Assembly (NCBI GenBank): GCA_009996675.1
Contig: JAACZQ010000044.1
Location: 1-46,532 of the forward strand
Reading direction: 5' to 3'
Source: Chitinophagaceae bacterium
Lineage (GTDB): Bacteria > Bacteroidota > Bacteroidia > Chitinophagales > Chitinophagaceae
DNA: 46,532 nucleotides
Shown here: piece by piece, positions 1 through 8,700 of the stretch
Layout of the letters: each line of letters starts with the position of its first letter
Numbering within the stretch: position 1 is the first letter of the stretch
Translations under genes and position numbers: made by a program
Notes under the pieces: model-generated
Databases searched by the model: none
The model's input: only the letters and a program-made list of their open reading frames with translations
What the model was told of the DNA's origin: nothing

Positions 1-648
1 AAGAATAAAGCTTATTCCCTGAAAGAAGCTTCTGCGCTCGTTAAAGAAATTAATTGCACCAAATTTGATAGTTCTGTAGACCTGCATATCCGTCTGGGTG
101 TTGATCCCAAGAAAGCTGATCAGCAGGTACGTGGAACTGTTTCACTGCCCCATGGTACCGGTAAAACCAAGAAAGTACTGGTGCTCTGCACGCCTGATAA
201 GGAAGCAGATGCCAAGAATGCCGGTGCTGACTATGTGGGTCTGGATGAGTTCATCACCAAAATTGAAGGTGGCTGGGTTGATATCGATGTAATCATCGCT
301 ACTCCGGCTGTTATGCCCAAGATCGGTAAACTGGGTAAAGTATTGGGTCCCCGTAACCTGATGCCGAACCCCAAAACCGGTACCGTTACCAACGATGTGG
401 CAGCAGCTGTGAATGAAGTAAAAGGCGGTAAGATTGCGTTCAAGGTAGATAAAGCGGGTATCGTTCACGCTTCTATCGGTCGCGTATCTTTCGGTGCTGA
501 AAAAATTGCTGAGAACAGCGCTGAGCTGATCAATGCCATCATTAAGCTGAAGCCTTCTTCTGCCAAAGGTATTTACCTGAAAGGTGTAAGCATGGCCAGC
601 ACAATGAGCCCTGGTATCACTTTAGACACCAAATCATTAATGAACTAA
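1..648 (+). CDS. rplA: 50S ribosomal protein L1 (5' partial)
   Basis: L1 binds 23S rRNA at the mobile L1 stalk that moves deacylated tRNA out of the E site. The frame is open from base 1, so the N-terminus lies outside the window; 215 residues remain of a family usually near 230, so about 15-20 are missing. Visible L1 hallmarks are the early [16 protein letters not shown] segment, the [11 protein letters not shown] stretch, and the [21 protein letters not shown] block, followed by the GTVT and [12 protein letters not shown] segments. rplJ follows after 46 bases, as in the usual rplKAJL order. In other bacteria L1 represses its own mRNA; no such site can be judged here because the upstream part is missing. 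Confidence 0.97.
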   Translation, partial: KNKAYSLKEASALVKEINCTKFDSSVDLHIRLGVDPKKADQQVRGTVSLPHGTGKTKKVLVLCTPDKEADAKNAGADYVGLDEFITKIEGGWVDIDVIIATPAVMPKIGKLGKVLGPRNLMPNPKTGTVTNDVAAAVNEVKGGKIAFKVDKAGIVHASIGRVSFGAEKIAENSAELINAIIKLKPSSAKGIYLKGVSMASTMSPGITLDTKSLMN

Positions 649-653
649 TTCCT

Positions 654-671
654 TCCCGATTCGCATCGGGA
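654..671 (+). promoter_or_regulatory. Short perfect hairpin between rplA and rplJ
   Basis: A 7-bp perfect stem (TCCCGAT with ATCGGGA) closes a four-base TCGC loop directly after the rplA stop. Only a weak T-run follows, so it is at best a poor terminator. It could trim or attenuate transcripts between L1 and L10, or belong to an L10 leader. Its function is inferred from position only. Confidence 0.4.
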
Positions 672-694
672 TGGGTTTTAATAAAAAATTAGTT

Positions 695-1213
695 ATGACA
701 AAAGATCAAAAAAATGAGGTGATCGAACTTCTGAAAGAGAAGTTCTCTCAATACAATAACTTCTACATCACCGATACTGAATCGCTGACTGTAGAGCAGG
801 TTTCCAAGCTGCGTCGCACCTGTTTCAACAAGCAGGTTGAGATGAAAGTGGCTAAGAATACCCTGATCCGCAAAGCGCTGGAATCACTGGATGCAGAAAA
901 ATATGCAGGTGTTTATGACTCTCTGCACAATGTAACTGCCCTGCTGTTCTCTGAAAACCCCAAGGAACCTGCGCTGATCATCAGCTCATTCCGCAAGGAA
1001 TCCAATGGCGACAGACCCGTACTGAAAGCGGCTTTCATCAATGGTGAAGTGTACAGCGGTGATAATAACCTGAAGGCACTGACACAAATCAAGACCAAGA
1101 ACGAACTCATTGGCGAAGTTATCGGACTGCTGCAGTCTCCCGCCAAGCGTGTACTGGCTGGTTTGTTACAGCACCACGAAAAGCAGGCTGAAGCAACAGC
1201 CAGCGCTGAATAA
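695..1213 (+). CDS. rplJ: 50S ribosomal protein L10
   Basis: L10 anchors the L7/L12 dimers to the ribosomal stalk base. The product is 172 residues from the chosen ATG at 695, which gives the family-like N-terminus MTKDQKNEVIELLKEKF. An in-frame ATG at 671 would add eight residues but overlaps the hairpin at 654-671 and gives an atypical start. The segments YITDTESLTVEQVSKLRR and MKVAKNTLIRKALE fit the L10 RNA-binding N-terminal domain. The C-terminal helix ending in AKRVLAGLLQHHEKQ fits the L12-binding region. rplL follows after a repeat-bearing 202-base spacer. Confidence 0.95.
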   Translation: MTKDQKNEVIELLKEKFSQYNNFYITDTESLTVEQVSKLRRTCFNKQVEMKVAKNTLIRKALESLDAEKYAGVYDSLHNVTALLFSENPKEPALIISSFRKESNGDRPVLKAAFINGEVYSGDNNLKALTQIKTKNELIGEVIGLLQSPAKRVLAGLLQHHEKQAEATASAE

Positions 1214-1340
1214 TTTGAAAATTTGAAGATTTGAGAATTAGTAAATAATTTTCGGTCTTCGATTTCAAAAGAACAAGTATTAACTGAAAATGCCTGGGTT
1301 TGTGAATTTTAAAATTCTCAAATCTTAAAATTTTCAAATT
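1212..1340. repeat. 28-bp inverted repeat in the rplJ-rplL spacer
   Basis: The left arm (1212-1239) and right arm (1313-1340) are reverse complements with one mismatch in 28 positions, separated by 73 bases. The arms are A/T-rich and built from short words resembling TTTGAAAAT and AGATTTGAG. The left arm begins inside the rplJ stop codon. In RNA it would place a long stem between L10 and L12. Confidence 0.85.
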
Positions 1341-1415
1341 AATAAGAATCAAATTTTTTTAAACCTCCGCCGGACTTGCTCAAACAGGAATGAAGGCGGA
1401 AAAAATTGAAATCAA

Positions 1416-1790
1416 ATGGCAGACGTAAAAGCATTAGCCGAACAATTAGTAGGCTTAACAGTAAAAGAAGTACAGGAACTGGCCGACGTATTGAAGGCTG
1501 ATTACGGTATCGAACCCGCTGCTGCTGCAGTAGTAGTTGCTGCTGGCGACGGTGGTGGAGCTGCTGCTGCTGAAGAGAAAACATCTTTCGATGTTATCCT
1601 CGTTAGCGGTGGTGCCAGCAAACTGGGCGTTGTGAAAATCGTTAAAGAACTGACTGGTCTGGGTCTGAAAGAAGCCAAAGACCTGGTTGACGGTGCTCCC
1701 AAGCCTGTTAAAGAAGGTGTTTCTAAAGCAGAAGCCGATGATCTGGCTGCCAAGCTTAAAGAAGCCGGTGCTGAAGTTGAAATCAAGTAA
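1416..1790 (+). CDS. rplL: 50S ribosomal protein L7/L12
   Basis: L7/L12 is the multicopy stalk protein that recruits translation factors and stimulates their GTPase activity. The 124-residue length is normal. The order is an N-terminal dimerisation helix (residues 1-32), an Ala/Gly-rich hinge (about 36-52), and a C-terminal domain starting at [12 protein letters not shown] with the factor-binding helix [17 protein letters not shown]. Start ATG 1416 sits after a small stem formed by 1367-1372 and 1395-1400. A strong terminator follows at 1812-1845, so the rplAJL unit ends here rather than reading straight into rpoB as in most bacteria. Confidence 0.98.
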   Translation: MADVKALAEQLVGLTVKEVQELADVLKADYGIEPAAAAVVVAAGDGGGAAAAEEKTSFDVILVSGGASKLGVVKIVKELTGLGLKEAKDLVDGAPKPVKEGVSKAEADDLAAKLKEAGAEVEIK

Positions 1791-1811
1791 TCAACACAGT
1801 TCCCAAGATAT

Positions 1812-1845
1812 AGCCGCCCTGATACGATCAGGGCGGCTTTTTTTT
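1812..1845 (+). terminator. Rho-independent terminator after rplL
   Basis: A 12-bp perfect GC-rich stem (1812-1823 with 1827-1838) closes a three-base loop and runs into a tract of eight Ts. It ends the ribosomal-protein unit 21 bases past the rplL stop and separates it from the M13 peptidase gene. Confidence 0.93.
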
Positions 1846-1967
1846 GTCCCACTGGAAGCAGGAGGTATGTGGCTGTTTAACGCATCCCGTGAGATCAATA
1901 ACCAAAACGCAAAAATTCCTTGCAGTCACCCGATAATTGTCATACTTTTTGGTACTAAAACAAGTTT

Positions 1968-3986
1968 ATGAAACAGTTTACCGCAGTGCTGGCAGGAATG
2001 GTTTTGTTCCTGGTTTCCTGCAAGCAGTCAGAACAGGCATCTTATTTCGATAAAACGGGGATGGATACCACTGTTCACCCGGGTGATAATTTTTTCATGT
2101 ATGCCAATGGCAACTGGATCAGGAACAGTAAGATCCCCGATGATCAGAGTGGTTGGGGCAGTTTTTATACCCTGTATGAAGAGAACCTGAAAAAACTACG
2201 CAGTATACTGGATGCCGTATCGGCCCGTAAAGACCTGGCAAAAGGCAGTAAAGAACAGAAAGTAGGTGATTTTTATGCCAGTGGTATGGATAGTATAGCC
2301 ATCGACAAAGCCGGCTATGATCCACTCAAACCCATGCTTGCGAAAATAGATGCGGTTCAAAACAGTACAGCGCTGATGGACCTGTTGGCAGCCAGCTTCC
2401 CGGAGGGGGATGGGGATCTGATTGGTATGTATGTTGGCGCAGATGAACGTAACAGTACTAAGAATATCCTGATCTTATACCAGACCGGACTCAGTTTACC
2501 CGAAAAGGATTATTACACCAAAACAGATTCTACCACAATAGCACAACGCCGTAAGCTCGTGGCCCATGCCGCCAAACTCTTTGAAATGACCGGCACTGAT
2601 GCGGCTACGGCACAACAATGGGCCCAATCGATACTGGCACTGGAAGCCAAAATTGCTCAGTCGCATTTGCTGCCCGTAGACCTGCGGGACCCCATCCGGA
2701 ACTACAATAAAATGTCTGTGGCTGATCTTGTTAAATTATCACCACAAATTAACTGGGGACATACGCTGCAATTGATGGGCATACAAACGGATAGCGTGAA
2801 CGTGTCGCAACCGGCTTATTATAAAGCCCTGGGGGCGTTACTGGCATCGGAGCCCATTGAAGCGTGGAAGGCCAAAGCGCGGTTTGATTATATAGCTTCA
2901 AACGCTTCTTTACTGAGTAAGGCTTTTGTTGATGAGCGCTTTTCTTTCAATCAATTATTCTCCGGCGCCAAAACACAGGAAGATCGCTGGAAGAAAATGG
3001 TAAACCGGACTGATAATGGCTTGAAAGATTTGCTCGGGCAAATATTTGTAGAACAATATTTCCCACCCGAAGCCAAACAGCGCATGGATGCATTGGTGAA
3101 TAATTTGCAGGTGGCGTTCCGGAAGCGTATTGCACAACTCGACTGGATGAGCGATACAACCAAACAAAAAGCGCAGGAAAAGCTGGATGCTTTTCTTAAA
3201 AAGATAGGCTATCCCAGCAAATGGCGTTCTTATGACGATGTGCAGATCAGTCGTACTGATTTTTACGGCAATATGCGCGCAATAGCAAAACACGATTATG
3301 CCGAAAGCATTGCCAAGATTGGAAAAGCGGTTGATAAGACAGAATGGATGATGACAGCTCCTACCGTTAATGCTTATTATAATCCGCTGTTCAATGAAAT
3401 TGTTTTCCCCGCTGGTATATTACAATTCCCCTTCTTTGAGATGAAAGCTGATGACGCCATTAATTATGGCGCTATTGGTATGGTTATCGGGCATGAAATG
3501 ACCCATGGTTTTGATGATCAGGGGCGGCAGTATGATGCGGCAGGTAACCTGAAAGACTGGTGGACCAGTACCGATGGTGCAAAATTCACCCACAAAGCCA
3601 AAGGGGTAATTGATCAATACAACCAGTATGTGGTGCTGGATAGCCTGCATGTGAATGGTGCCCTGACTTTGGGGGAAAACCTGGCCGATATAGGCGGACT
3701 TGCTATTGCCTATGATGCATTCAAACTAACGAAGCAGGGGCAAAGCACAGATAAGATCGACGGGTTTACGCCTGATCAGCGATTCTTCCTGGGTTATGCA
3801 CAGGTATGGCGTTTGATAGATCGGCCGGAAATGATGCGGACACGTATTACTACCGATCCCCATTCTCCGGAAGAATTCCGCGTGAATGGTCCCATTTCCA
3901 ATTTCGCCCCTTTCTATGAAGCTTTTGGTGTAAAAGCCGGACAGAAAATGTTCAGACCGGAAAACGAGCGTGCGCGGATTTGGTGA
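1968..3986 (+). CDS. M13-family zinc metallopeptidase, lipoprotein (PepO/neprilysin-like)
   Basis: This is a secreted zinc endopeptidase of the M13 family, expected to cleave peptides at the cell envelope. The first residues form a lipoprotein signal with lipobox LVSC (Cys near residue 18), so it is probably membrane-anchored in the periplasm or outer membrane. The zinc site HEMTH is at residues 509-513 and the third ligand is E570 in ENLADIGG. The N-terminal DNFFMYANGNWI motif and the C-terminal ARIW ending also fit M13. Length (672) is normal. It lies between rplL and the desaturase gene, each with its own spacer. The true substrate cannot be told from sequence. Confidence 0.94.
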   Translation: MKQFTAVLAGMVLFLVSCKQSEQASYFDKTGMDTTVHPGDNFFMYANGNWIRNSKIPDDQSGWGSFYTLYEENLKKLRSILDAVSARKDLAKGSKEQKVGDFYASGMDSIAIDKAGYDPLKPMLAKIDAVQNSTALMDLLAASFPEGDGDLIGMYVGADERNSTKNILILYQTGLSLPEKDYYTKTDSTTIAQRRKLVAHAAKLFEMTGTDAATAQQWAQSILALEAKIAQSHLLPVDLRDPIRNYNKMSVADLVKLSPQINWGHTLQLMGIQTDSVNVSQPAYYKALGALLASEPIEAWKAKARFDYIASNASLLSKAFVDERFSFNQLFSGAKTQEDRWKKMVNRTDNGLKDLLGQIFVEQYFPPEAKQRMDALVNNLQVAFRKRIAQLDWMSDTTKQKAQEKLDAFLKKIGYPSKWRSYDDVQISRTDFYGNMRAIAKHDYAESIAKIGKAVDKTEWMMTAPTVNAYYNPLFNEIVFPAGILQFPFFEMKADDAINYGAIGMVIGHEMTHGFDDQGRQYDAAGNLKDWWTSTDGAKFTHKAKGVIDQYNQYVVLDSLHVNGALTLGENLADIGGLAIAYDAFKLTKQGQSTDKIDGFTPDQRFFLGYAQVWRLIDRPEMMRTRITTDPHSPEEFRVNGPISNFAPFYEAFGVKAGQKMFRPENERARIW

Positions 3987-3994
3987 GTGGTTGT

Positions 3995-4115
3995 AGTGAG
4001 TAGTCAGTGGTGAGTAGTGAGTAGTGAGTAGTGAGTAGTGAGTGGGTTCGTCCGCGTCAGGCACTTGAGTGGGTCACTGTATTCCATACGCATTGCTCAC
4101 TACTGACTACTCACT
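3995..4115. repeat. TGAGTAG tandem array with inverted copy
   Basis: Four perfect 7-base TGAGTAG units run from 4011 to 4038, followed by a degenerate unit. Degenerate copies precede them, back into the end of the M13 gene. The segment 3995-4014 is matched by 4096-4115 on the opposite strand in 19 of 20 positions, so the spacer can form a large stem-loop. A related block at 5393-5444 shows this is a dispersed element, not just a microsatellite. Confidence 0.85.
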
Positions 4116-4130
4116 CCCTATAATTCCTAC

Positions 4131-4138
4131 CAATTTTG
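4131..4138 (+). promoter_or_regulatory. Possible -7 element for the desaturase gene
   Basis: CAATTTTG differs by one base from the Bacteroidota -7 consensus TAnnTTTG and lies 37 bases before the start codon. No convincing -33 TTTG was found at the normal distance, so this is tentative. Confidence 0.3.
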
Positions 4139-4175
4139 TAGACTAGTAAAAAAGCCCTAAACTTGTGGCAAAAAC

Positions 4176-5408
4176 ATGCACCTGAATTACCTGGCATGGG
4201 CTGTTCCGTTGTTTGTGTTTTTTATGTTGCTGGAATACTGGATTGCGAAGCGGCGGGGTAAGTCTTATTTCAATTTTGTACGATCGGTTACCAATATCAA
4301 TGTGGGTATTGCTGAGCGGTTACTGGATGTACTGGTGACAGGGGCATTTTATTTTGTGTACGATTATCTCTACCGACATTTTGCACTCTTCCATTTTAAG
4401 CCGAATGTATTTCACTGGGCTTTGTTATTGCTGGCCACTGATTTTTTATGGTATTGGTATCACCGGCTGGCACATGAGATCAATTTGTTCTGGATGGTGC
4501 ATGTGGTACACCACCAGAGTGAGGATTTCAATTATACCGTATCGGCCAGGATTACGGTATTCCAGGCCGTCGTACGCACCGGCTTCTGGTCGGTTTTGCC
4601 GGTACTGGGTTTTACCGCACCCATGATTACAACGGTCTTGCTGGTACACGGACTCTACCCGTTTTTCATACATACCCGGCTGATTGGCAAGCTGGGCATC
4701 CTGGAATATATATTGGTAACTCCTTCGCACCACCGGGTGCATCATGCCAGTAATCCCTGTTACCTGGATAAGAACTACGGCGATATGCTGATCATCTGGG
4801 ATAAGCTTTTCGGAACTTTTTGCGAGGAAAAAGAGGAGGAGCCCGTTGTCTATGGATTAACACACCCTTTGCAGAGTCATAGTTTTCTGTGGCAACACTT
4901 TCATTTTGTGCTGGAACTGGTTTATGCCCTCCGCAAAACACAAGGGTGGGGGGAGCGTTTCCGGCTTTTATTCGGCAGGCCCGACCGGGTACCGGTGGAA
5001 GCCCGTGCAGTGATGGAAAGAAAACTGGGAATCCGGAGTGTTGGGCGTCGGGAGGATGACCGGTTAAACCGCTATGTGGTATGGCAGGTGGTCCTGATGC
5101 TTCCGGTTTTATTCCTGTTTATCCTGCTGGAGCATGAACTGCCCCTGGCGGCGCAATGGCTGGCAGCTGCCCTCATCATCATCACCCTGATCAATTGTGG
5201 TGCCATTATGGAACAACGCCGCTGGATCTTTTACCTCGAATACAGTCGATATGTACTCCTCCTGGCCCTGCTCCTGATTTATATGCCAGCTGTGAAAATA
5301 TTGCTGGGGCTCTTGCTGGTAGCTGCGATCCCTGCTTTTTTCTTCCGGCTGCTGGAAGGGGTGTATTTGCAGCGGGTGTATCGGGGTGGAGTGGTGAGTA
5401 GTGAATAG
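4176..5408 (+). CDS. Fatty acid hydroxylase / sterol desaturase family membrane protein
   Basis: This is an integral-membrane di-iron oxygenase of the fatty acid hydroxylase superfamily (PF04116 type), which hydroxylates or desaturates lipid chains. The eight-histidine signature is complete: HxxxH at residues 96-100, HxxHH at 109-113 and HHxxHH at 185-190. Hydrophobic segments flank it (about 5-20, 50-95 and 140-165). A C-terminal extension after about residue 305 carries roughly three more membrane segments, making the 410-residue protein longer than the basic domain, as in alkylglycerol-monooxygenase-like relatives. The last five codons are contributed by a repeat of the TGAGTAG type. The substrate is not predictable. 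Confidence 0.9.
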   Translation: MHLNYLAWAVPLFVFFMLLEYWIAKRRGKSYFNFVRSVTNINVGIAERLLDVLVTGAFYFVYDYLYRHFALFHFKPNVFHWALLLLATDFLWYWYHRLAHEINLFWMVHVVHHQSEDFNYTVSARITVFQAVVRTGFWSVLPVLGFTAPMITTVLLVHGLYPFFIHTRLIGKLGILEYILVTPSHHRVHHASNPCYLDKNYGDMLIIWDKLFGTFCEEKEEEPVVYGLTHPLQSHSFLWQHFHFVLELVYALRKTQGWGERFRLLFGRPDRVPVEARAVMERKLGIRSVGRREDDRLNRYVVWQVVLMLPVLFLFILLEHELPLAAQWLAAALIIITLINCGAIMEQRRWIFYLEYSRYVLLLALLLIYMPAVKILLGLLLVAAIPAFFFRLLEGVYLQRVYRGGVVSSE

Positions 5409-5444
5409 TGAGTATTGAGTGGGGAGGGTTGCTGTACTCCATAC
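5393..5444. repeat. Second copy of the TGAGTAG-type element
   Basis: GTGAGTAGTGAATAGTGAG-like words are followed by a 19-base tail (5426-5444) that matches the tail of the first element (4071-4089) at 16 of 19 positions. It covers the stop codon of the desaturase gene, so the element has invaded or replaced the 3' end of the coding sequence. Confidence 0.7.
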
Positions 5445-5597
5445 CTATTATTTACTAATAATTGATAATGAATTGTTTATGAAGTATGATAATGCTGATT
5501 GTATATCAGATTGTCTGTTTTGGGCTGATTTTCGGAAACTTTGGCAGGAGGGGTGGGTTTCTTTTTCCACAAAGGGTGGTTTGGTCCAAAATTTGTT

Positions 5598-5628
5598 TTT
5601 GCGGATGCCCCCTATTTCATTAACTTTG
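5598..5628 (+). promoter_or_regulatory. Predicted Bacteroidota-type promoter of rpoBC
   Basis: TTTG at 5598-5601 and TAACTTTG at 5621-5628 match the -33 and -7 elements of the Bacteroidota housekeeping sigma factor, with a 19-base spacer. This would give a 5' leader of roughly 130 bases before rpoB. It explains how rpoBC is transcribed despite the terminator after rplL. Confidence 0.6.
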
Positions 5629-5695
5629 CCATCCTTATTTTTCGGCGTATCAGCAAGCAGTCAAATTTATCCGTGTCATTGTAAAGGTAAATTCA

Positions 5696-5713
5696 CCGGT
5701 ATGGAAATACCGG
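5696..5713 (+). promoter_or_regulatory. GGAA-loop hairpin in the rpoB 5' leader
   Basis: A perfect 7-bp stem (CCGGTAT with ATACCGG) closes the tetraloop GGAA, about 70 bases downstream of the predicted start point and 53 bases before the rpoB ATG. There is no T-run, so it is not a terminator. A protein- or ribosome-binding role is only inferred. Confidence 0.4.
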
Positions 5714-5766
5714 AGACCGTTTCTGCATTCCCGAAATTTAGTATTTAAAACCGGTTTTACACACAT

Positions 5767-8700
5767 ATGTCTACAACTACATTGAACAACAGGGTTGGCT
5801 TTGGTAAAACGAAACATTTGGCTGAAGCGCCTGACCTGCTCGACATTCAGTTAGAATCATTCAGAGAATTTTTTCAGTTGGAAACAACGCCCGACAAGCG
5901 TAATGTGGAAGGCTTGTTCCGTGTGTTCAAGGAAAATTTTCCGATTACCGACACGCGTAACATTTTCGTACTGGAATTCCTGGATTATTTCATTGATCCC
6001 CCCCGTTACACGATTGATGAGTGTATGGAGCGCGGACTCACGTATGCAGTGCCTTTGAAGGCGAAACTCCGTTTAAGCTGTAACGATGAGGAACATGTGG
6101 ATTTCCAGACCATCGTTCAGGATGTGTTCCTGGGAAATATCCCTTACATGACGCCCCGTGGTACTTTTGTGATCAATGGTGCTGAGCGTGTGGTCGTATC
6201 CCAGTTACACCGTTCACCCGGTGTATTCTTCGGTCAGTCCGTTCACCCCAACGGTACCAAAATCTATTCCGCCCGTGTGATTCCTTTCAAAGGAGCCTGG
6301 ATGGAATTTGCGACCGATATCAACAACGTCATGTATGCTTACATCGACCGTAAGAAAAAGTTCCCGGTAACAACGCTGCTGCGTTCTATTGGTTTCGAAA
6401 CCGATAAGGATATCCTGGAGCTCTTCGGTATGGCCGATGAAGTGAAAGCCGATAAAAAAGCACTCGCTTCTCATGTGGGTAAGAAACTGGCCGCCCGTGT
6501 ACTGCGTACCTGGGTGGAAGATTTCGTGGATGAAGATACCGGTGAAGTCGTGAGCATTGAGCGTAACGAGATTGTGATGGAGCGTGATACCATTCTGGAC
6601 GAAGATGCCATTGCAACCATCGTTGAGATGGATGTGAAGAGCGTATTCATTCAGAAAGAAGATGTGGGTGGTGATTATGCCATTATTTACAATACCCTGA
6701 ATAAGGATACATCGAACAGTGAACTGGAAGCGGTACAACATATCTACCGCCAGCTGCGTGGTGCCGATGCTCCGGATAATGAAACGGCGCGTGGTATCAT
6801 CGACAAACTGTTCTTCTCCGATAAGCGTTATGACCTGGGAGAAGTAGGCCGTTATAAAATTAACCGCAAACTGAACCTGGATTATCCGCTGACTAAAAAA
6901 GTACTGACCAAGCAGGATATTATTGAGATCATCAAATACCTGGTTCGCCTGACCAATGCGAAAGCGGAGATTGATGATATTGATCACCTGAGCAACCGTC
7001 GTGTTCGTACCGTAGGCGAGCAATTGTATGCTCAATTCGGCGTGGGTCTGGCCCGTATGGCCCGTACCATCCGTGAGCGTATGAACGTTCGTGATAATGA
7101 AGTATTCACACCGGTTGACCTGATCAATGCCCGTACCCTGTCTTCTGTGATCAATTCCTTCTTCGGAACTTCACAGTTGTCGCAGTTCCTCGACCAGACC
7201 AACCCCCTGAGTGAGATCACGCACAAGCGTCGTATCTCCGCACTCGGACCAGGTGGTTTGAGCCGTGAGCGTGCAGGCTTTGAGGTACGTGACGTACACT
7301 ATTCACACTACGGTCGCCTTTGTACCATTGAAACGCCGGAAGGACCGAACATCGGTCTGATCTCCACGCTTTGCGTACATGCTACCATCAACGATATGGG
7401 CTTTATTGAAACCCCTTACCGTAAGGTAGACAATGGTAAAGTGAACATGAAAGAACTCACTTTCCTGAGCGCCGAAGAAGAAGATACCGCGAAAATTGCC
7501 CAGAGTAACTCACCCCTGAACGATAAAGGTCAGTTTGTTGAAGACAAAGTGGTTTCCCGTCAGACCGGTGATTTCCCGATTCTGGACAAAGAAGAAGTGG
7601 AATATATGGACGTAGCGCCCAACCAGATTGTTGGTTTGAGTGCTTCCCTGATCCCCTTCCTGGAGCATGATGATGCCAACCGTGCGTTGATGGGATCAAA
7701 CATGCAACGTCAGGCTGTACCCCTTATCAGACCCGAAGTGCCCATCGTTGGTACCGGTCTGGAAGGTAAAGCGGCCCGTGATGCCCGTATCCAGATCCAT
7801 GCTGAAGGCAATGGTGTGGTGGAATTCGTGGATGCCAATGAAATCCATGTTCGTTACGACAGAAATGATATCGACAGACTCATCAGTTTTGAAGATGACC
7901 TGAAAGTATATAAGCTCACCAAATTCATCAAAACCAACCAGGCTACCTGTATCAACCTGCGTCCCGCTGTTAAGAAGGGGCAGAAAGTGAAGAAGGGCGA
8001 CTTCCTCACCGAAGGTTATGCAACCAAGGATGGCGAACTGGCACTGGGACGTAACCTGCAGGTAGCATTTATGCCCTGGAAAGGTTACAACTTTGAGGAT
8101 GCGATTGTAATCAGTGAGAAAGTGGTTCGTGAAGACCTGTTTACTTCAGTGCATATTGAAGAGTATGAACTGGAAGTACGCGATACCAAACTGGGTGAGG
8201 AAGAATTAACACCGGATATCCCCAACGTATCTGAAGAAGCTACGAAGGATCTGGATGAGAATGGTATCATTCGTATTGGTGCTACCATTAAAGAAGGTGA
8301 TATCCTGATCGGAAAGATTACTCCTAAGGGTGAATCAGATCCTACACCGGAAGAGAAACTGCTGCGTGCCATCTTCGGCGATAAAGCCGGTGATGCCAAA
8401 GATGCTTCTCTGAAAGCGCCCAACGGTACAGAGGGTGTGGTGATTGACAAGAAGCTGTTCCAGCGTGCGAAAAAAGATAAGAATGGTAAGATCCGTGAGA
8501 AAGCGCTGCTGGAGAAAGTAGAAAAAGTGCATCAGCAAAATACCGAATCCATCAAGGAACTCCTGCTGGATAAATTACAGACCCTGCTGAAGGATAAAGC
8601 TTCTGCCGGTGTAAGTAACAATTTCGGAGAAGTATTGATTGGTAAGGGAGCCAAGTTCAATCCCAAGAATCTGGGTACTATTGATTACCAGAATGTAAAC

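Larger units (their letters stand above)
5409..5766. other. 358-base leader region before rpoB
   Basis: This spacer holds the tail of the dispersed repeat, the predicted rpoB promoter and a 5'-UTR hairpin, each listed separately. The part from about 5450 to 5590 is A/T-rich with nothing recognisable. A short open frame across 5419-5748 has no protein-like features and overlaps the promoter, so it is not called as a gene. Confidence 0.6.

Noticed and set aside
4011..4045. Possible CRISPR array in the TGAGTAG repeat
   Set aside because: Units are seven bases with no spacers, so it is a tandem repeat.
5419..5748. A 109-codon plus-strand frame before rpoB
   Set aside because: It overlaps the dispersed repeat, the predicted promoter and the leader hairpin, has no recognisable motif, and its composition is that of A/T-rich spacer DNA.
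6214..7035. A 273-codon open frame on the minus strand opposite rpoB
   Set aside because: It is antisense to conserved rpoB and has the same shadow composition; no family features.
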